From assembly GCA_009746045.1 (NCBI GenBank), contig RPFO01000027.1, forward strand, positions 3,103,609 to 3,167,608: a stretch of DNA of 64,000 nt, written 5' to 3'. Position 1 is the stretch's first letter. Every line of letters starts with the position of its first letter. The notes below the pieces were generated by a model. It had not been told where the DNA came from and searched no databases. It saw only the letters and a program-made list of their open reading frames with translations. Of this stretch, positions 9,413 to 20,285 are shown piece by piece. The DNA comes from Mesostigma viride (taxonomy: Eukaryota > Streptophyta > Mesostigmatophyceae > Mesostigmatales > Mesostigmataceae). The position numbers were made by a program, and so were the translations under genes.

Positions 9413-11723
9413 AATTGACGTGAAGGTGCTTTTCAAGGCATTTTGTGCCAAATATGACATGTCAATTTTTCCTGACTGCAGTTTTGCTCATACATAGGTC
9501 CACATGTGGTCGTTAAGGTCTATCTAGTGCCCCAAGAGGGATTGCAAAGTTGCACATTTTTTGTATACCTGCAGGGGTCCCAACGGTGACGTCAAGTAGC
9601 ATAAAAACCGCGGTTTTGCTCGGTTTTAGCCCATTTAGGCACCCTAGACCATGAAAATGAGATCAGATTGCAGCCAAACTTGGCAGCTGCCCTTGCCATG
9701 CTAAAGCAAGAACATGAGCAAAGTTGCACATTTTTTGGATGCCTGCAGGGCACCGTGGGTGACGTCAAATAGCATAAAAACCGCATTTTTGCTCGGTTTT
9801 AGCCCGTTTAGGCACCCTAGACCATGCAAATGAGATCAGATTGCAGCCAAACTTGGCAGCTGCCCTTTCCATGCTGCAAAACGAACATGGGCGAAGTTGC
9901 ACATTTTTTGGATGCCTGCAGGGCACCCTGGGTGACGTCAAATAGCATAAAAACCGCATTTTTGCTCGGTTTCAGCCCATTTAGGCACCCTAGACCATGC
10001 AAATGAGCTCAGATTGCAACCAAACTTGGCAGCTGCTCTTGCCATGCTAAAAATAGAACATGTGCAAAGTTGCACATGTTTTGGATACCTGCAGGGCACC
10101 CTGGGTGACGCCAAGTAGCATAAAATTAATTGACGTGAAGGCGCAAATACGACATGTCAATTTTTCCTGGCTGCAGTTTTGCTCTAAATATGACTCATAT
10201 GTGGTGGTTAAGGTCTATATAGTACCCCAAGAGGGATTGCAAAGTTGCACATTTTTTGGATACCTGCAGGGGTCCCAACGGTGACGTCAAGTAGCATAAA
10301 AACCGCGATGTGGCACGATTTTAGCCTGTTTAGGCACCCTAGACCATGCAAATGAGCTCAGATTGCAGCCAAACTTGGCAGCTGCCCTTGCCATGCTAAA
10401 GATAGAACATGTGCAAAGTTGCACATTTTTTGGATGCCTGCAGGGCACCCTGGGTGACGTCAAATAGCATAAAAACCGCATTTTTGCTCGGTTTTAGCCC
10501 ATTTAGGCACCCTAGACCATGCAAATGAGCTCAGATTGCAGCCAAACTTGGCAGCTGCCCTTGCCATGCTAAAGAAAGAACATGAGCAAAGTTGCACATT
10601 TTTTGGATGCCTGCAGGGCACCCTGGGTGACGCCAAGTAGCATAAAATTAATTGACGTGAAGGCGCAAATACGACATGTCAATTTTTCCTAGCTGCAGTT
10701 TTGCTCATACATAGGCCCATACGTGGTAGTTAAGGTCCATCTATCACCCCAAGAGGGATTGCAAAGTTGCACACTTTTTGGATACCTGCAGGGGTCCCAA
10801 CGGTGACGTCAAGTAGCATAAAAACCGCGGTTTTGCTCGGTTTTAGCCCGTTTAGGCACCCTAGACCGTGCAAATGAGCTCAGATTGCAGCCAAACTTGG
10901 CAGCTGCCCTTGCCATGCTAAAGCAAGAACATGAGCAAAGTTGCACATTTTTTGGATGCCTGCAGGGCACCCTGGGTGACGTCAAATAGCATAAAAACCG
11001 CATTTTTGCTCGGTTTTAGCCCGTTTAGGCACCCTAGACCATGCAAATGAGATCAGATTGCAGCCAAACTTGGCAGCTGCCCTTGCCATGCTGCAAAACG
11101 AACATGGGCGAAGTTGCACATTTTTTGGATGCCTGCAGGGCACCCTGGGTGACGTCAAATAGCATAAAAACCGCATTTTTGCTCGGTTTCAGCCCATTTA
11201 GGCACCCTAGACCATGCAAATGAGCTCAGATTGCAACCAAACTTGGCAGCTGCCCTTGCTATGCTGCAAAAAGCACATGTGCAAAGTTGTTAATGTTTTG
11301 GATGCCTGCAGGGCACCCTGGGTGACGTCAAGCAGCATAAAAATAATTGACGTGAAAGGTGCAAATACGACATGTCAATTTTTCCTAGCTGCAGTTTTGC
11401 TCATACATAGGCCCATATGTGGTGGTTAAGGTCTCTCTAGTACCCCAAGAGGGATTGCAAAGTTGCACATTTTTTGGATACCTGCAGGGGTCCCAACGGT
11501 GACGTTTAGTAGCATAAAAACCACGATGTCGCACGATTTTAGCCCGCTTAGGCACCCTAGACCATGCAAATGAGCTCAGATTGCAGCCAAACTTGGCAGC
11601 TGCCCTTGGTATGCTGCAAAAAGCACATTTGCAACGTTGCACATTTTTTGATACCTGCAGGGCACCCTGGCTGATGCCAAGTAGCATAAGATTATTTGAC
11701 GTGAAGGCGCGAATACGACATTT
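9413..11723 (+). repeat. ~173-bp satellite array, left arm
   Basis: The period is 173 bp, for example ATGCAAATGAG at 9824 and 9997. Each main unit carries GGTGACGTCAA, GGCACCCTAGACC, ATGCAAATGAG and GGCAGCTGCCCTTGCCATGC. A second unit type, beginning AATTGACGTGAAGG (9413, 10128, 10650, 11345, 11693), is inserted every two to four units, giving a variable higher-order repeat. The ~64-codon frames that recur here are by-products of the repeat. Confidence 0.9.
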
Positions 11724-11724
11724 C

Positions 11725-12803
11725 AAATGGGTGGGTGGGTGGGTGGTACGTGGTTGGCCCGTGGGTAGGTGCAGGTGGGTAGGTGCAGGTGGGTGGGTGG
11801 GTGGGTGGGTGGGTGGGTGGGTGGGTGGGTGGGTGGGTGGGTGGGTGGGTGGGTGGGTGGGTGGGTGGGTGCATGGGTGGGCGGGTGCGTGGGTGGGCGG
11901 GTGGGTGGGTGGGTGGGCGGGTGGGTGGGTGGGTGGGTGGGTGGGTGGGTGGGTGGGTGGGCGGGCGGGCGGGCGGGCGGGCGGGCGGGCGGGCGGGCGG
12001 GCGGGCGGGCGGGCGGGCGGGTGGGTGGGTGGGTGGGTGGGTGGGTGGGCGGGCGGGCGGGCGGGTGGGTGGGTGGGTGGGTGGGTGGGTGGGCGGGCGG
12101 GCGGGTGCATGGGTGGGCGGGTGCGTGGGTGGGCGGGTGGGTGGGTGGGTGGGTGGGTGGGTGGGTGGGTGGGTGGGTGGGTGGGTGGGTGGGTGGGTGG
12201 GTGGGTGGGTGGGTGGGTGGGTGGGTGGGTGGGTGGGTGGGTGGGTGGGTGGGTGGGCGGGCGGGCGGGCGGGCGGGCGGGGGGTGGGTGGGCGGGGGGT
12301 GGGTGGGTGGGTGGGTGGGTGGGTGGGTGGGCGGCGGGCGGGCGGCGGGCGGGCGGGCGGGCGGGCGGGCGGGGCGGGCGGGCGGGGCGGGCGGGCGGCG
12401 GGCGGGCGGGCGGGCGGCGGGCGGGCGGGCGGCGGGCGGGCGGGGGCGGGCGGCGGGCGGGCGGGCGGGCGGGCGGGCGGGCGGGCGGGCGGCGGGCGGG
12501 CGCGGGCGGGCGGGCGGGCGGGCGGGCGGGCGGGCGGGCGGGCGGCGGGCGGGCGGGCGGGCGGGCGGGCGGGCGGGCGGGCGGGCGGGCGGGCGGGTGG
12601 GTGGGTGGGTGGGTGGGTGGGTGGGCGGGCGGGCGGGTGGGTGGGTGGGCGGGGGGTGGGTGGGTGGGTGGGTGGGGGGCGGGCGGCGGGCGGGCGGGCG
12701 GGCGGCGGGCGGGCGGGCGGGCGGGGCGGGCGGGCGGCGGGCGGGCGGGCGGGTGGGCGGGCGGGCGGGCGGGTGGGTGGGTGGGTGGGTGGGTGGGTGG
12801 GTG
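11725..12803 (+). repeat. (TGGG)n / (CGGG)n array, ~1.1 kb
   Basis: The array is almost purely G-tracts of three to six with single T or C spacers. It starts as TGGG repeats and switches repeatedly to CGGG blocks, with rare TGCA interruptions. Because 4-mers have no stop, frames of 350-415 codons are open on both strands; they are not genes. The + strand could form G-quadruplexes. Confidence 0.9.
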
Positions 12804-15028
12804 CCGTGGGGAGGCCTGCCTCTGTTAGTACTTAGTCTACGCATTACCCAATCGAGCATATGTGCTCGCATGAGTGAGTCTCACACAGCTGGATGGCCGA
12901 TACAGTTGTGGACAGGGATTGGTGTGCCTCACACAACGATAAATCTATAGATAGGCCCTAGTAAGATGTTGCAATGTACTATCACCTAAAAATGCTTCCC
13001 CACATCAATTAACATGTTCATCATTGCAAATAAAGCGAATTTCTTCCTGCCACTGTGGTAAGCAACGGACTGTGGTAACGGCCACTCGGCCAGCCCAATG
13101 CTTAACCAAAAGTACGCCAAGAAAGTGCAAGGCTAAGTTTGATTTCCTCCTCAGGGTCCACGCCTGGTCATGCTGCATGCGCACTTAAGCCCATATTTTT
13201 TAACAGCTTCAGCCTCGAAAACACCCGCCCTTCTTACCTTTTGATTGCCTCGATCGCGTGTCACAATAGGACAACTGGTCATCACCGCCATCGGGGTCAA
13301 GGTTCGACCACTTCCGGTCCAGTCTGCAATCCCATTGCCCGAAACTTCATTTCACCAGGAATAGGTTCCGCGACTGCACATTTCCAATGGATGGTGCCGA
13401 GAATGCCAACATAGCCGTTCTCGTGAGCATCACCAGCAGCTTGCAGTATTCAGCTGCTCAAGTTCGATTCATCAAGGGCCTGCACGAGTTGCAAAATTGA
13501 TCAGCAGCCAGTCCTCGTGCTCGCACGGGAAAAAAAGAATTTCCCCTTGAGAAAATGCCAAAACATTCATTATTATTATAACAGCAGATCTGTAAATATA
13601 CTCGAACTCTCGGTTGGTCAGCGCGCTACCTTTCACCGTACTTCCGCGGTGTGGTATTAGCCAAGCCAGCAACCGGACTTTCTCCCGTCATGCAGTGTCT
13701 CTAGATGTTTAATAGCAACATTCCAGGACGCAAGAGAACCCATTACCCCAGGACCTCCGAAGTATGTCATTCTGCCAGCTGCCTATAAATAAAACCTCTT
13801 CGAAACGACTGAGCAACGAAAACTAAACCGTTGACCAATGACCAATTCGGCATTACTCATTGATGGCAAATAAAATAGACATGGTTTGAGCCGGAATGGG
13901 TAGTCCTCTGCCGAATTCGCATGTTGCCGTCTATACGACTATACAGATTCATAGCATTGCGAAGAACAATCCTTCGACGTTGCTTGGCAGTTGGCTGCTT
14001 GTGAAATGGCGGCTTTTGGGCAGGGGCCACTGCGACCACGTGCATGTCCTGTCCAGTTTACTGTGTCCTCGTGTCGCATCACGAGTCTGTCAATTATTTG
14101 TACAGTCTGTCATTATTAGGTATCGTACAATGCTGGCTATATTTTGTCTCGACTCACCAGGCCGAGGCCTGGCCTCTTCCTCGTCCGACCTGTCAATTAT
14201 GTCAATTATGTCAATTATGTCAATTATGTCAATTATTTGTTTGCGTAAACTTTTGCTAGACTTTCAATATTAAAGTTTTATTTTCCAAGGAAAATCACTA
14301 AAATCTGCACTTTCTAAGGGCTTTGATACCAAGACCTAGTAATTTTGACTATGTAGTTTTGACCATGTAACTACGTAAGATTCTAATACTTTACAAATGC
14401 TCCCAAACAAATAATTGACATAATTGACATAATTGACATAATTGACAGGCTGGCCAACCAGGCGGTGCGTGCCAGCGTGCACGGGCACTGCGTATTTTGC
14501 AGAAGGTGCCGGGGCTGGTGTGAATTATGCAGCCTGCAATACCATCCCAGCACTCGGGCAGCAATTTTCTCGCATAGCCGTCGTAAGTTAAAGGTGCTCT
14601 ATAAGCGACACGCGAGGCTGAGCGAGAATGCTAGACATTCGATTAATATTGATGGCGGTTGCCTTGCTGACAGAAGGCGTACGATGCGCGCGATCGGTCG
14701 AATTCTCCGAATGGCCGCAGTCACCGAAACCTTGGGTGATAGCGGTCTTGCCGGCCGCTGTCGTCGCAGTATTTCTGTTGTGATCATAATACTTAATTAG
14801 GCCCCACCGTCTAGGTAATCTAGTCGCTCTACACGTAAGCCAGCCTTTATTTCAATGCACAAGGCAACACATTTCCATCACCATTCATCTTCATCATCCT
14901 GAACGACTCGAACACGCGGACAAGATAACGGCAGGCTCGAGCTACCATGGTCCGGATTCTCCCGATTTCTGGCCTGCGCTGGTTGTCTCCTTGATAATAC
15001 TTAATATTGCTTTTGGTGGGATTTTGCG
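12804..15028. other. Central region of the fold-back element, no supported gene
   Basis: Apart from the MITE at 14189-14449, only short frames are seen (for example 13139-13414 and 14465-14800), none with recognised motifs. Sequence near 14940-15028 may be a 5' part of the decayed gene that follows. Confidence 0.4.
14189..14449. mobile_element. 261-bp MITE with 9-mer-repeat inverted ends
   Basis: The left arm is CCTG plus five copies of TCAATTATG. The right arm is the reverse complement with four copies, ending GACAGG, and the arms share an outer TTTGTTTG/CAAACAAA block. The AT-rich middle has no ORF. No clear target duplication is visible. Confidence 0.6.
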
Positions 15029-15822
15029 ATGCACGTGTTTTGGATGGGCCACATGTTGGCGCAGGTTATTGACTTGGATGGGCCAACCCCAGATTCCATC
15101 GTGGTTGCGCCATATCACGCCAGCTCGTGGACCGGGCAGTTCAATAAGGTGCACCTGGGGGCAGGGTCGGCCAGTGGGCAAAGCAACCAGGGGTTAGTTG
15201 TTCCATATAACGACATTGTTTTGCAACACTGGACCGTTGGAAATGGGGCGGTAGTCCATACGCCAAAGCTGACGGGGGCAAGGAAGCTCAACCAAGGGAC
15301 GCTAGATGCCTTGAAGCTTCATCCTGACATTGACTTTGAGGGGTACAAGACAGTGCAAGCCTCAGAACGTACGACCAAGGTGGCATGTGAATCTTACTTC
15401 CGTGAGAGAGGGAGTGCTGCATTGCTATAGGCATGCGGACATGCGCACTCTTTTTAGCGGGCAAGCCAAGAAGGCAAAAGAGGTTCCATGGGTGGGTTAC
15501 AAAGGTGGGCCATGCTTTCAAACTTGTATGGAGTGATGGGCAGTATGAGGAGTATAGCAAGCTAGAGGACGTGCTGAAATTTGTGTGTGGGTGCCCTTAC
15601 GGTGTAAATGCTTTTGGCCGTGAGCAAGTCTTGCAGCAGTACCAAGTTGACAATGGTGCTGGCAGTTCTACGGGAGCTCCTGCTGTGCCTCCGGTGTGTA
15701 ATGCCACCACAGTCGACATCCACCACGATGTCCACTCAAGTGACGATGAATCGGATATGGAAAACATTGATGACATTAGTGTAGACAGTGATGATGAGGC
15801 GGATGAGGCGGAGCGCGATTGA
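15029..15822 (+). pseudogene. Decayed gene with Tudor/chromo-like segment and acidic tail
   Basis: Two adjacent frames (15029-15430 and 15433-15822) read as one protein once a frame change near 15430-15500 is allowed; a short bridge is open in the third frame. The first part, about 134 residues, is not recognised. The second has WVTKVGHAFKLVWSDGQYEE, which fits the G-x-V-x-x-V...F-x-V-x-(Y/W)-x-D-G-x-x-E-E pattern of Tudor/chromo-barrel folds. A Ser/Asp/Glu-rich acidic tail follows. It lies between the fold-back arms, so it may be a remnant of an element-encoded protein or a captured host gene. The broken frame could also reflect unrecognised introns. Confidence 0.4.
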
Positions 15823-15943
15823 TCATAATAGGCTGGTGGCGCAGCATGCGCACGCCTTGGTAATGGTGTCGTCATGATTCCCTGCCTATCCATGTTTTTA
15901 ATGTGCCTATACCTCATGCACACACGTTTTTGATTTATTGATT

Positions 15944-15966
15944 TCATGTCATGTCATGTCATGTCA
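15944..15966. repeat. (ATGTC)n microsatellite
   Basis: Four to five ATGTC units lie just upstream of the right satellite arm. Confidence 0.7.
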
Positions 15967-16084
15967 ATATATCAATTTATGGTGGGCACGGGGCCATGTG
16001 TCAATTACGCAAAGATAACTAATATGTGAAATCCATTGATTGGCCAGTACTGAGCATGCATGGACTTGTGTTCTTTTTGCAATA

Positions 16085-17380
16085 TGGAAAGTTAGGGTGC
16101 AATCTGAGCTCATTTGCATGGTCTAGGGTGCCTAAACGGGCTAAAACCGAGCAAAAATGCGGTTTTTATGCTATTTGACGTCACCCAGGGTGCCCTGCAG
16201 GCATCCAAAACATGTGCAACTTTGCACATGTTCTATTTTCATCATGGCAAGGGCAGCTGCCAAGTTTGGCTGCAATCTGAGCTCATTTGCATGGTCTAGG
16301 GTGCCTAAATGGGCTAAAACCGAGCAAAACCGCGGTTTTTATGCTACTTGGCGTCACCCAGGGTGCCCTGCAGGTATCCAAAACATGTGCAACTTTGCAC
16401 ACGTGCTTTTTGCAGCATGTCAAGAGCAGCTGCCAAGTTTGGCTGCAATCTGAGCCCATTTGCATGGTCTAGGGTGCCTAAACAGGCTAAAACCGAGCAA
16501 AAATGCGGTTTTTATGCTATTTGACGTCACCCAGGGTGCCCTGCAGGCATCCAAAAAATGTGCAACTTTGCTCATGTTCTTTCTTTAGCATGGCAAGGGC
16601 AGCTGCCAAGTTTGGCTGCAATCTGAGCCCATTTGCATGGTCTAGGGTGCCTAAACAGGCTAAAACCGAGCAAAACGCGGTTTTCATGCTACTTGACGTC
16701 ACCGTTGGGACCCCTGCAGGTATCCAAAAAATGTGCAACTTTGCAATCCCTCTTGGGGTACTATATAGACCTTGTCCACCACATATGAGTCATATTTAGA
16801 GCAAAACTGCAGCCAGGAAAAATTGACATGTCGTATTTGCGCCTTCACGTCAATTAATTTTATGCTACTTGACGTCACCCAGGGTGCCCTGCAGGCATCC
16901 AAAACATGTGCAACCTTGCACATGTTCTTGTTTCAGCATGGCAAGAGCAGCTGCCAAGTTTGGTTGCAATCTGAGCTCATTTGCATGGTCTAGGGTGCCT
17001 AAATGGGCTAAAACCGAGCAAAAATGCGGTTTTTATGCTATTTGACGTCACCCAGGGTGCCCTGCAGGCATCCAAAAAATGTGCAACTTTGCACATGTTC
17101 TATCTTTAGCATGGCAAGGGCAGCTGCCAAGTTTGGCTGCAATCTGAGCTCATTTGCATGGTCTAGGGTGCCTAAACAGGCTAAAATCGTGCCACATCGC
17201 GGTTTTTATGCTACTTGACGTCACCGTTGGGACCCCTGCAGGTATCCAAAAAATGTGCAACTTTGCAATCCCTCTTGGGGTACTATATAGACCTTAACCA
17301 CCACATATGAGTCATATTTAGAGCAAAACTGCAGCCAGGAAAAATTGACATGTCGTATTTGCGCCTTCACGTCAATTAAC
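16085..17380 (-). repeat. ~173-bp satellite array, right arm (first part)
   Basis: This is the same satellite as 9413-11723 in opposite orientation, including the AATTGACGTGAAGG-type units. It is interrupted at TTAA by the insertion at 17381-19099 and resumes at 19100. Confidence 0.9.
17377..17380. repeat. TTAA target-site duplication (left)
   Basis: TTAA flanks the insertion on both sides (also 19100-19103). Uninterrupted satellite units read CACGTCAATTAATTTTATG at this point, with a single TTAA. Confidence 0.75.
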
Positions 17381-19099
17381 TCGTCGTCTGTCCCAACTCA
17401 GTCCTCACAGGAGGACTGAGTTGACAATTTTCAACCGCGTGTAGCGACTAGGTGGGGGGTCCATCCCAAATGTTTTGATGTGGATCGGGGGTGTACTAGA
17501 TGTCATTTTGTTGGCAAAAATACTGCATATGTGAAAACTTGACCCGAACACATGAAAATTACACGGACGTTGGGCACCCCCTCGCGAATTTGCATTTTTC
17601 GGGATAAGAACGAGTGGGAAAAATTCAATCAAATCCTGGTGCATGAAGAAAAAATATAGGCATGTAAACAATATAGTTCTTGAAACGTGGCAAAAAACTG
17701 GGCTCGATTTGGCCACTGCCACTGCCTGAAACAATTAAAAAACTCTCAGTCCTCAGGAGAGGAATGGGGCTTTTGCTAACTTTGCTAGCATGTAAGTGCG
17801 GTCATACTACACATCACCGTGGCCACCAACCATCCCAATCAACTCATTTCCCTTCAAGCATTACAGGACAACACACTTGCATCATCATACTTCAGGTATA
17901 TCATACCTTATCATGCAGTGAGAGCCTATGCATCCATGTAGGGAATGGGCTTGGATACCTACCAACAAAGGGTTATGTTATAAGTGTCAACCACCAATAT
18001 AATGGGTAGGTTAAGCATATTTCCACTGTTTCTAACAACAATAGATATGGCTATAACTGTTTTGCCTTGCCATGATGTGGCCAAGATAGTTGCTGGCACA
18101 TGATGGCAGTGGTTTGTCACCAAGACTTTTCACTCACCCGTATAAGCTTGAAAGCACCCTTGACGCAGGCCGTGGCCACACAATCATGCAGTATGAACGT
18201 AGCAAAAGAATAACTAACATCTACGAAGGTGTTTAAACCTGCACAGCTCCTAAAACCCTGCACAACTACACTGGGTTAAGGCAAATGCCTGCTAACATCA
18301 TCTGAAAAGGGGGTTTTAGAGAGGGGCAGGCAACGGTCAAGAAAGAGCATCAAGACTTGAACCTGACAACGCCTCGCAAGCTTAAACTCATGTACGAACA
18401 TCAAGAAACGAAGAGGCAACGATTATCCGGCTTTACCTGGCACGGCTGGCGTTACCTTGGCCCAGGCGGTGCCCGCAAAAGTGGCACTTTGCGGCACATA
18501 GACCATGACGTGACAGAATGGTCGAAATCATCAAATCTATACTGTCACTCAATTTATTCTAATACAATGCATGTTAAAATGTAGAAAGAAACCTATCAGC
18601 CATTGAAATTGCGCCGGAAAGCAAGCGCAGTCATCAATTCCGTCAACCTGCCTTATCGCAGTTTTTCCCAGCAAGAACAGTGCCGACACCGGGTAAATCG
18701 CATCCCCGCGAGCTATAAATTGACTTTTATCATCTTTAGAGCATGTTAAATCTATTTCCTGAGTTTGGACAGCTAACTCGTCCGCAAACGTAAACTGCAT
18801 GCATGGGCGCGAGCCGCCATGGCTAGGTCGTGCATTTCCGGAACTCGCGTTTCACGTGGAAAAGTACCCTTACCACCTGTACTTTGACCGTACATTTAGC
18901 CGCTCATACCAAATCCAAAAAAATCCCAAAAATATATCCAAGAAAGATCTTTTCACGTAGTATTTGAATAAATTTTGAGAGAATTTTTTGTCAAACATTC
19001 TGACCGGGGCGAATTTTCTACGAAACCCAAAAACTCGGTCCTCTAGAGAGGACTGAGTTCAACTCAGTCCTCCGTAGAGGACCAGAGACAGACGACGAG
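17381..19099. mobile_element. 1.7-kb piggyBac-like non-autonomous DNA transposon
   Basis: The 13-bp perfect TIR CTCGTCGTCTGTC is at 17381-17393, inverted at 19087-19099, and TTAA duplications flank it; this target choice is the hallmark of piggyBac elements. Subterminal 12-mers AACTCAGTCCTC occur as a hairpin at the left (about 17395-17422). Three more lie at the right (19032-19043, 19048-19059, 19061-19072, alternating orientation), candidates for transposase binding. Frames inside (for example 17680-18009) are short and not transposase-like, so the element is probably non-autonomous. Confidence 0.75.
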
Positions 19100-19825
19100 T
19101 TAATTTTATGCTACTTGGCGTCACCCAGGGTGCCCTGCAGGTATCCAAAACATGTGCAACTTTGCACATGTTCTATTTTTAGCATGGCAAGAGCAGCTGC
19201 CAAGTTTGGTTGCAATCTGAGCTCATTTGCATGGTCTAGGGTGCCTAAATGGGCTGAAACCGAGCAAAAATGCGGTTTTTATGCTATTTGACGTCACCCA
19301 GGGTGCCCTGCAGGCATCCAAAAAATGTGCAACTTCGCCCATGTTCGTTTTGCAGCATGGCAAGGGCAGCTGCCAAGTTTGGCTGCAATCTGATCTCATT
19401 TGCATGGTCTAGGGTGCCTAAATGGGCTAAAACCGAGCAAAAATGCGGTTTTTATGCTATTCGACGTCACCCAGGGTGCCCTGCAGGTATCCAAAAAATG
19501 TGCAACTTTGCACATGTTCTATCTTTAGCATGGCAAGGGCAGCTGCCAAGTTTGGCTGCAATCTGAGCTCATTTGCATGGTCTAGGGTGCCTAAATGGGC
19601 TAAAACCGAGCAAAACCGCGGTTTTTATGCTACTTGACGTCACCGTTGGGACCCCTGCAGGTATCCAAAAAATGTGCAACTTTGCAATCCCTCTTGGGGC
19701 ACTAGATAGACCTTAACGACCACATATGGGCCTATGTATGAGCAAAACTGCAGTCAGGAAAAATTGACATGTCATATTTGGCACAAAATGCCCTGAAAAG
19801 CACCTTCACGTCAATTTCGTCGGGG
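19100..19825 (-). repeat. ~173-bp satellite array, right arm (second part)
   Basis: The satellite continues after the piggyBac-like insertion and ends with an AATTGACGTGAAGG-type unit. A poly-G tract (19828-19837) and AT-rich sequence lead to the right TIR. Confidence 0.9.
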
Positions 19826-19933
19826 GGGGGGTAAGGTTTTTTGGTCCAAATACATTTCTCGAGGCATCCTGCACCAAGTATGAGTCAGACAAGCAAAAAT
19901 ATTCAGTTTTAAAAATTTTACCAAAAATGTGGT

Positions 19934-19960
19934 AATTTACCAAACCTACGGGTGTTTGGG
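19934..19960 (-). repeat. Right 27-bp terminal inverted repeat
   Basis: This is the exact reverse complement of 9266-9292, followed by the GCTCC duplication. Confidence 0.8.
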
Positions 19961-20104
19961 GCTCCGGGAGCTTCGTGGCCGGATGCCAGGCGTCGGTGGT
20001 GGAGGCGGTCGCTGACCGCAGCAGGTCCGCGTAGGAGAGCGGCGGGAGGTCACCCGCATCCTGCCGGGGTGTCTGGGAGGCAATGGTGGCCGTCTGCTCC
20101 GCTA

Positions 20105-20114
20105 TCTTTGGGAC
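20105..20114. repeat. 10-bp target-site duplication of LINE B (left)
   Basis: TCTTTGGGAC here is repeated exactly at 22084-22093. The related uninterrupted site in copy B itself reads GCTTTGGGACC, which shows that the sequence belongs to copy A's ORF1. Confidence 0.85.
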
Positions 20115-20285
20115 GAAAATGGCTGACGGCGGTATGGCTGACGGCGGAGTTCAGATCTTTTGCATCTGAGCCCCAAATTCGGTCAGACCACTTGCATTCG
20201 ATGCGCTTTTTTGAGACGCACCCGCCGGTATAATCGGTTACGGCTGAAACGCAGTATTGCCAAAGTTATCACGTGACAAGCAGCT

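Larger units (their letters stand above)
9266..19960. mobile_element. 10.7-kb fold-back-like TIR element with satellite arms
   Basis: A 27-bp terminal sequence starting CCCAAACACCCGTAGG at 9266-9292 is repeated as an exact reverse complement at 19934-19960, with 5-bp GCTCC duplications outside. Inside the TIRs are two opposed arms made of the same ~173-bp satellite (left 9413-11723; right 16085-17380 plus 19100-19825). The centre holds a TGGG array, a small MITE and a decayed gene. The architecture resembles fold-back elements, whose long inverted ends consist of subterminal tandem repeats. No transposase is recognised, so it is probably non-autonomous. The element sits inside ORF1 of LINE copy A. 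Confidence 0.75.

Noticed and set aside
11725-12803. Telomere
   Set aside because: TGGG/CGGG units are not a known telomeric repeat, and the array lies inside a mobile element.
11581-12950. Gly/Trp/Arg-rich and Pro/His-rich proteins of 240-415 residues
   Set aside because: They are translations of the TGGG/CGGG array in all frames and both strands, with no independent support.
9592-19637. Recurring ~64-residue ORF (MRFLCYLTSPRVPC...)
   Set aside because: It is the translation of one satellite unit, repeated with the 173-bp period in both arms; no sign of coding selection can be seen.
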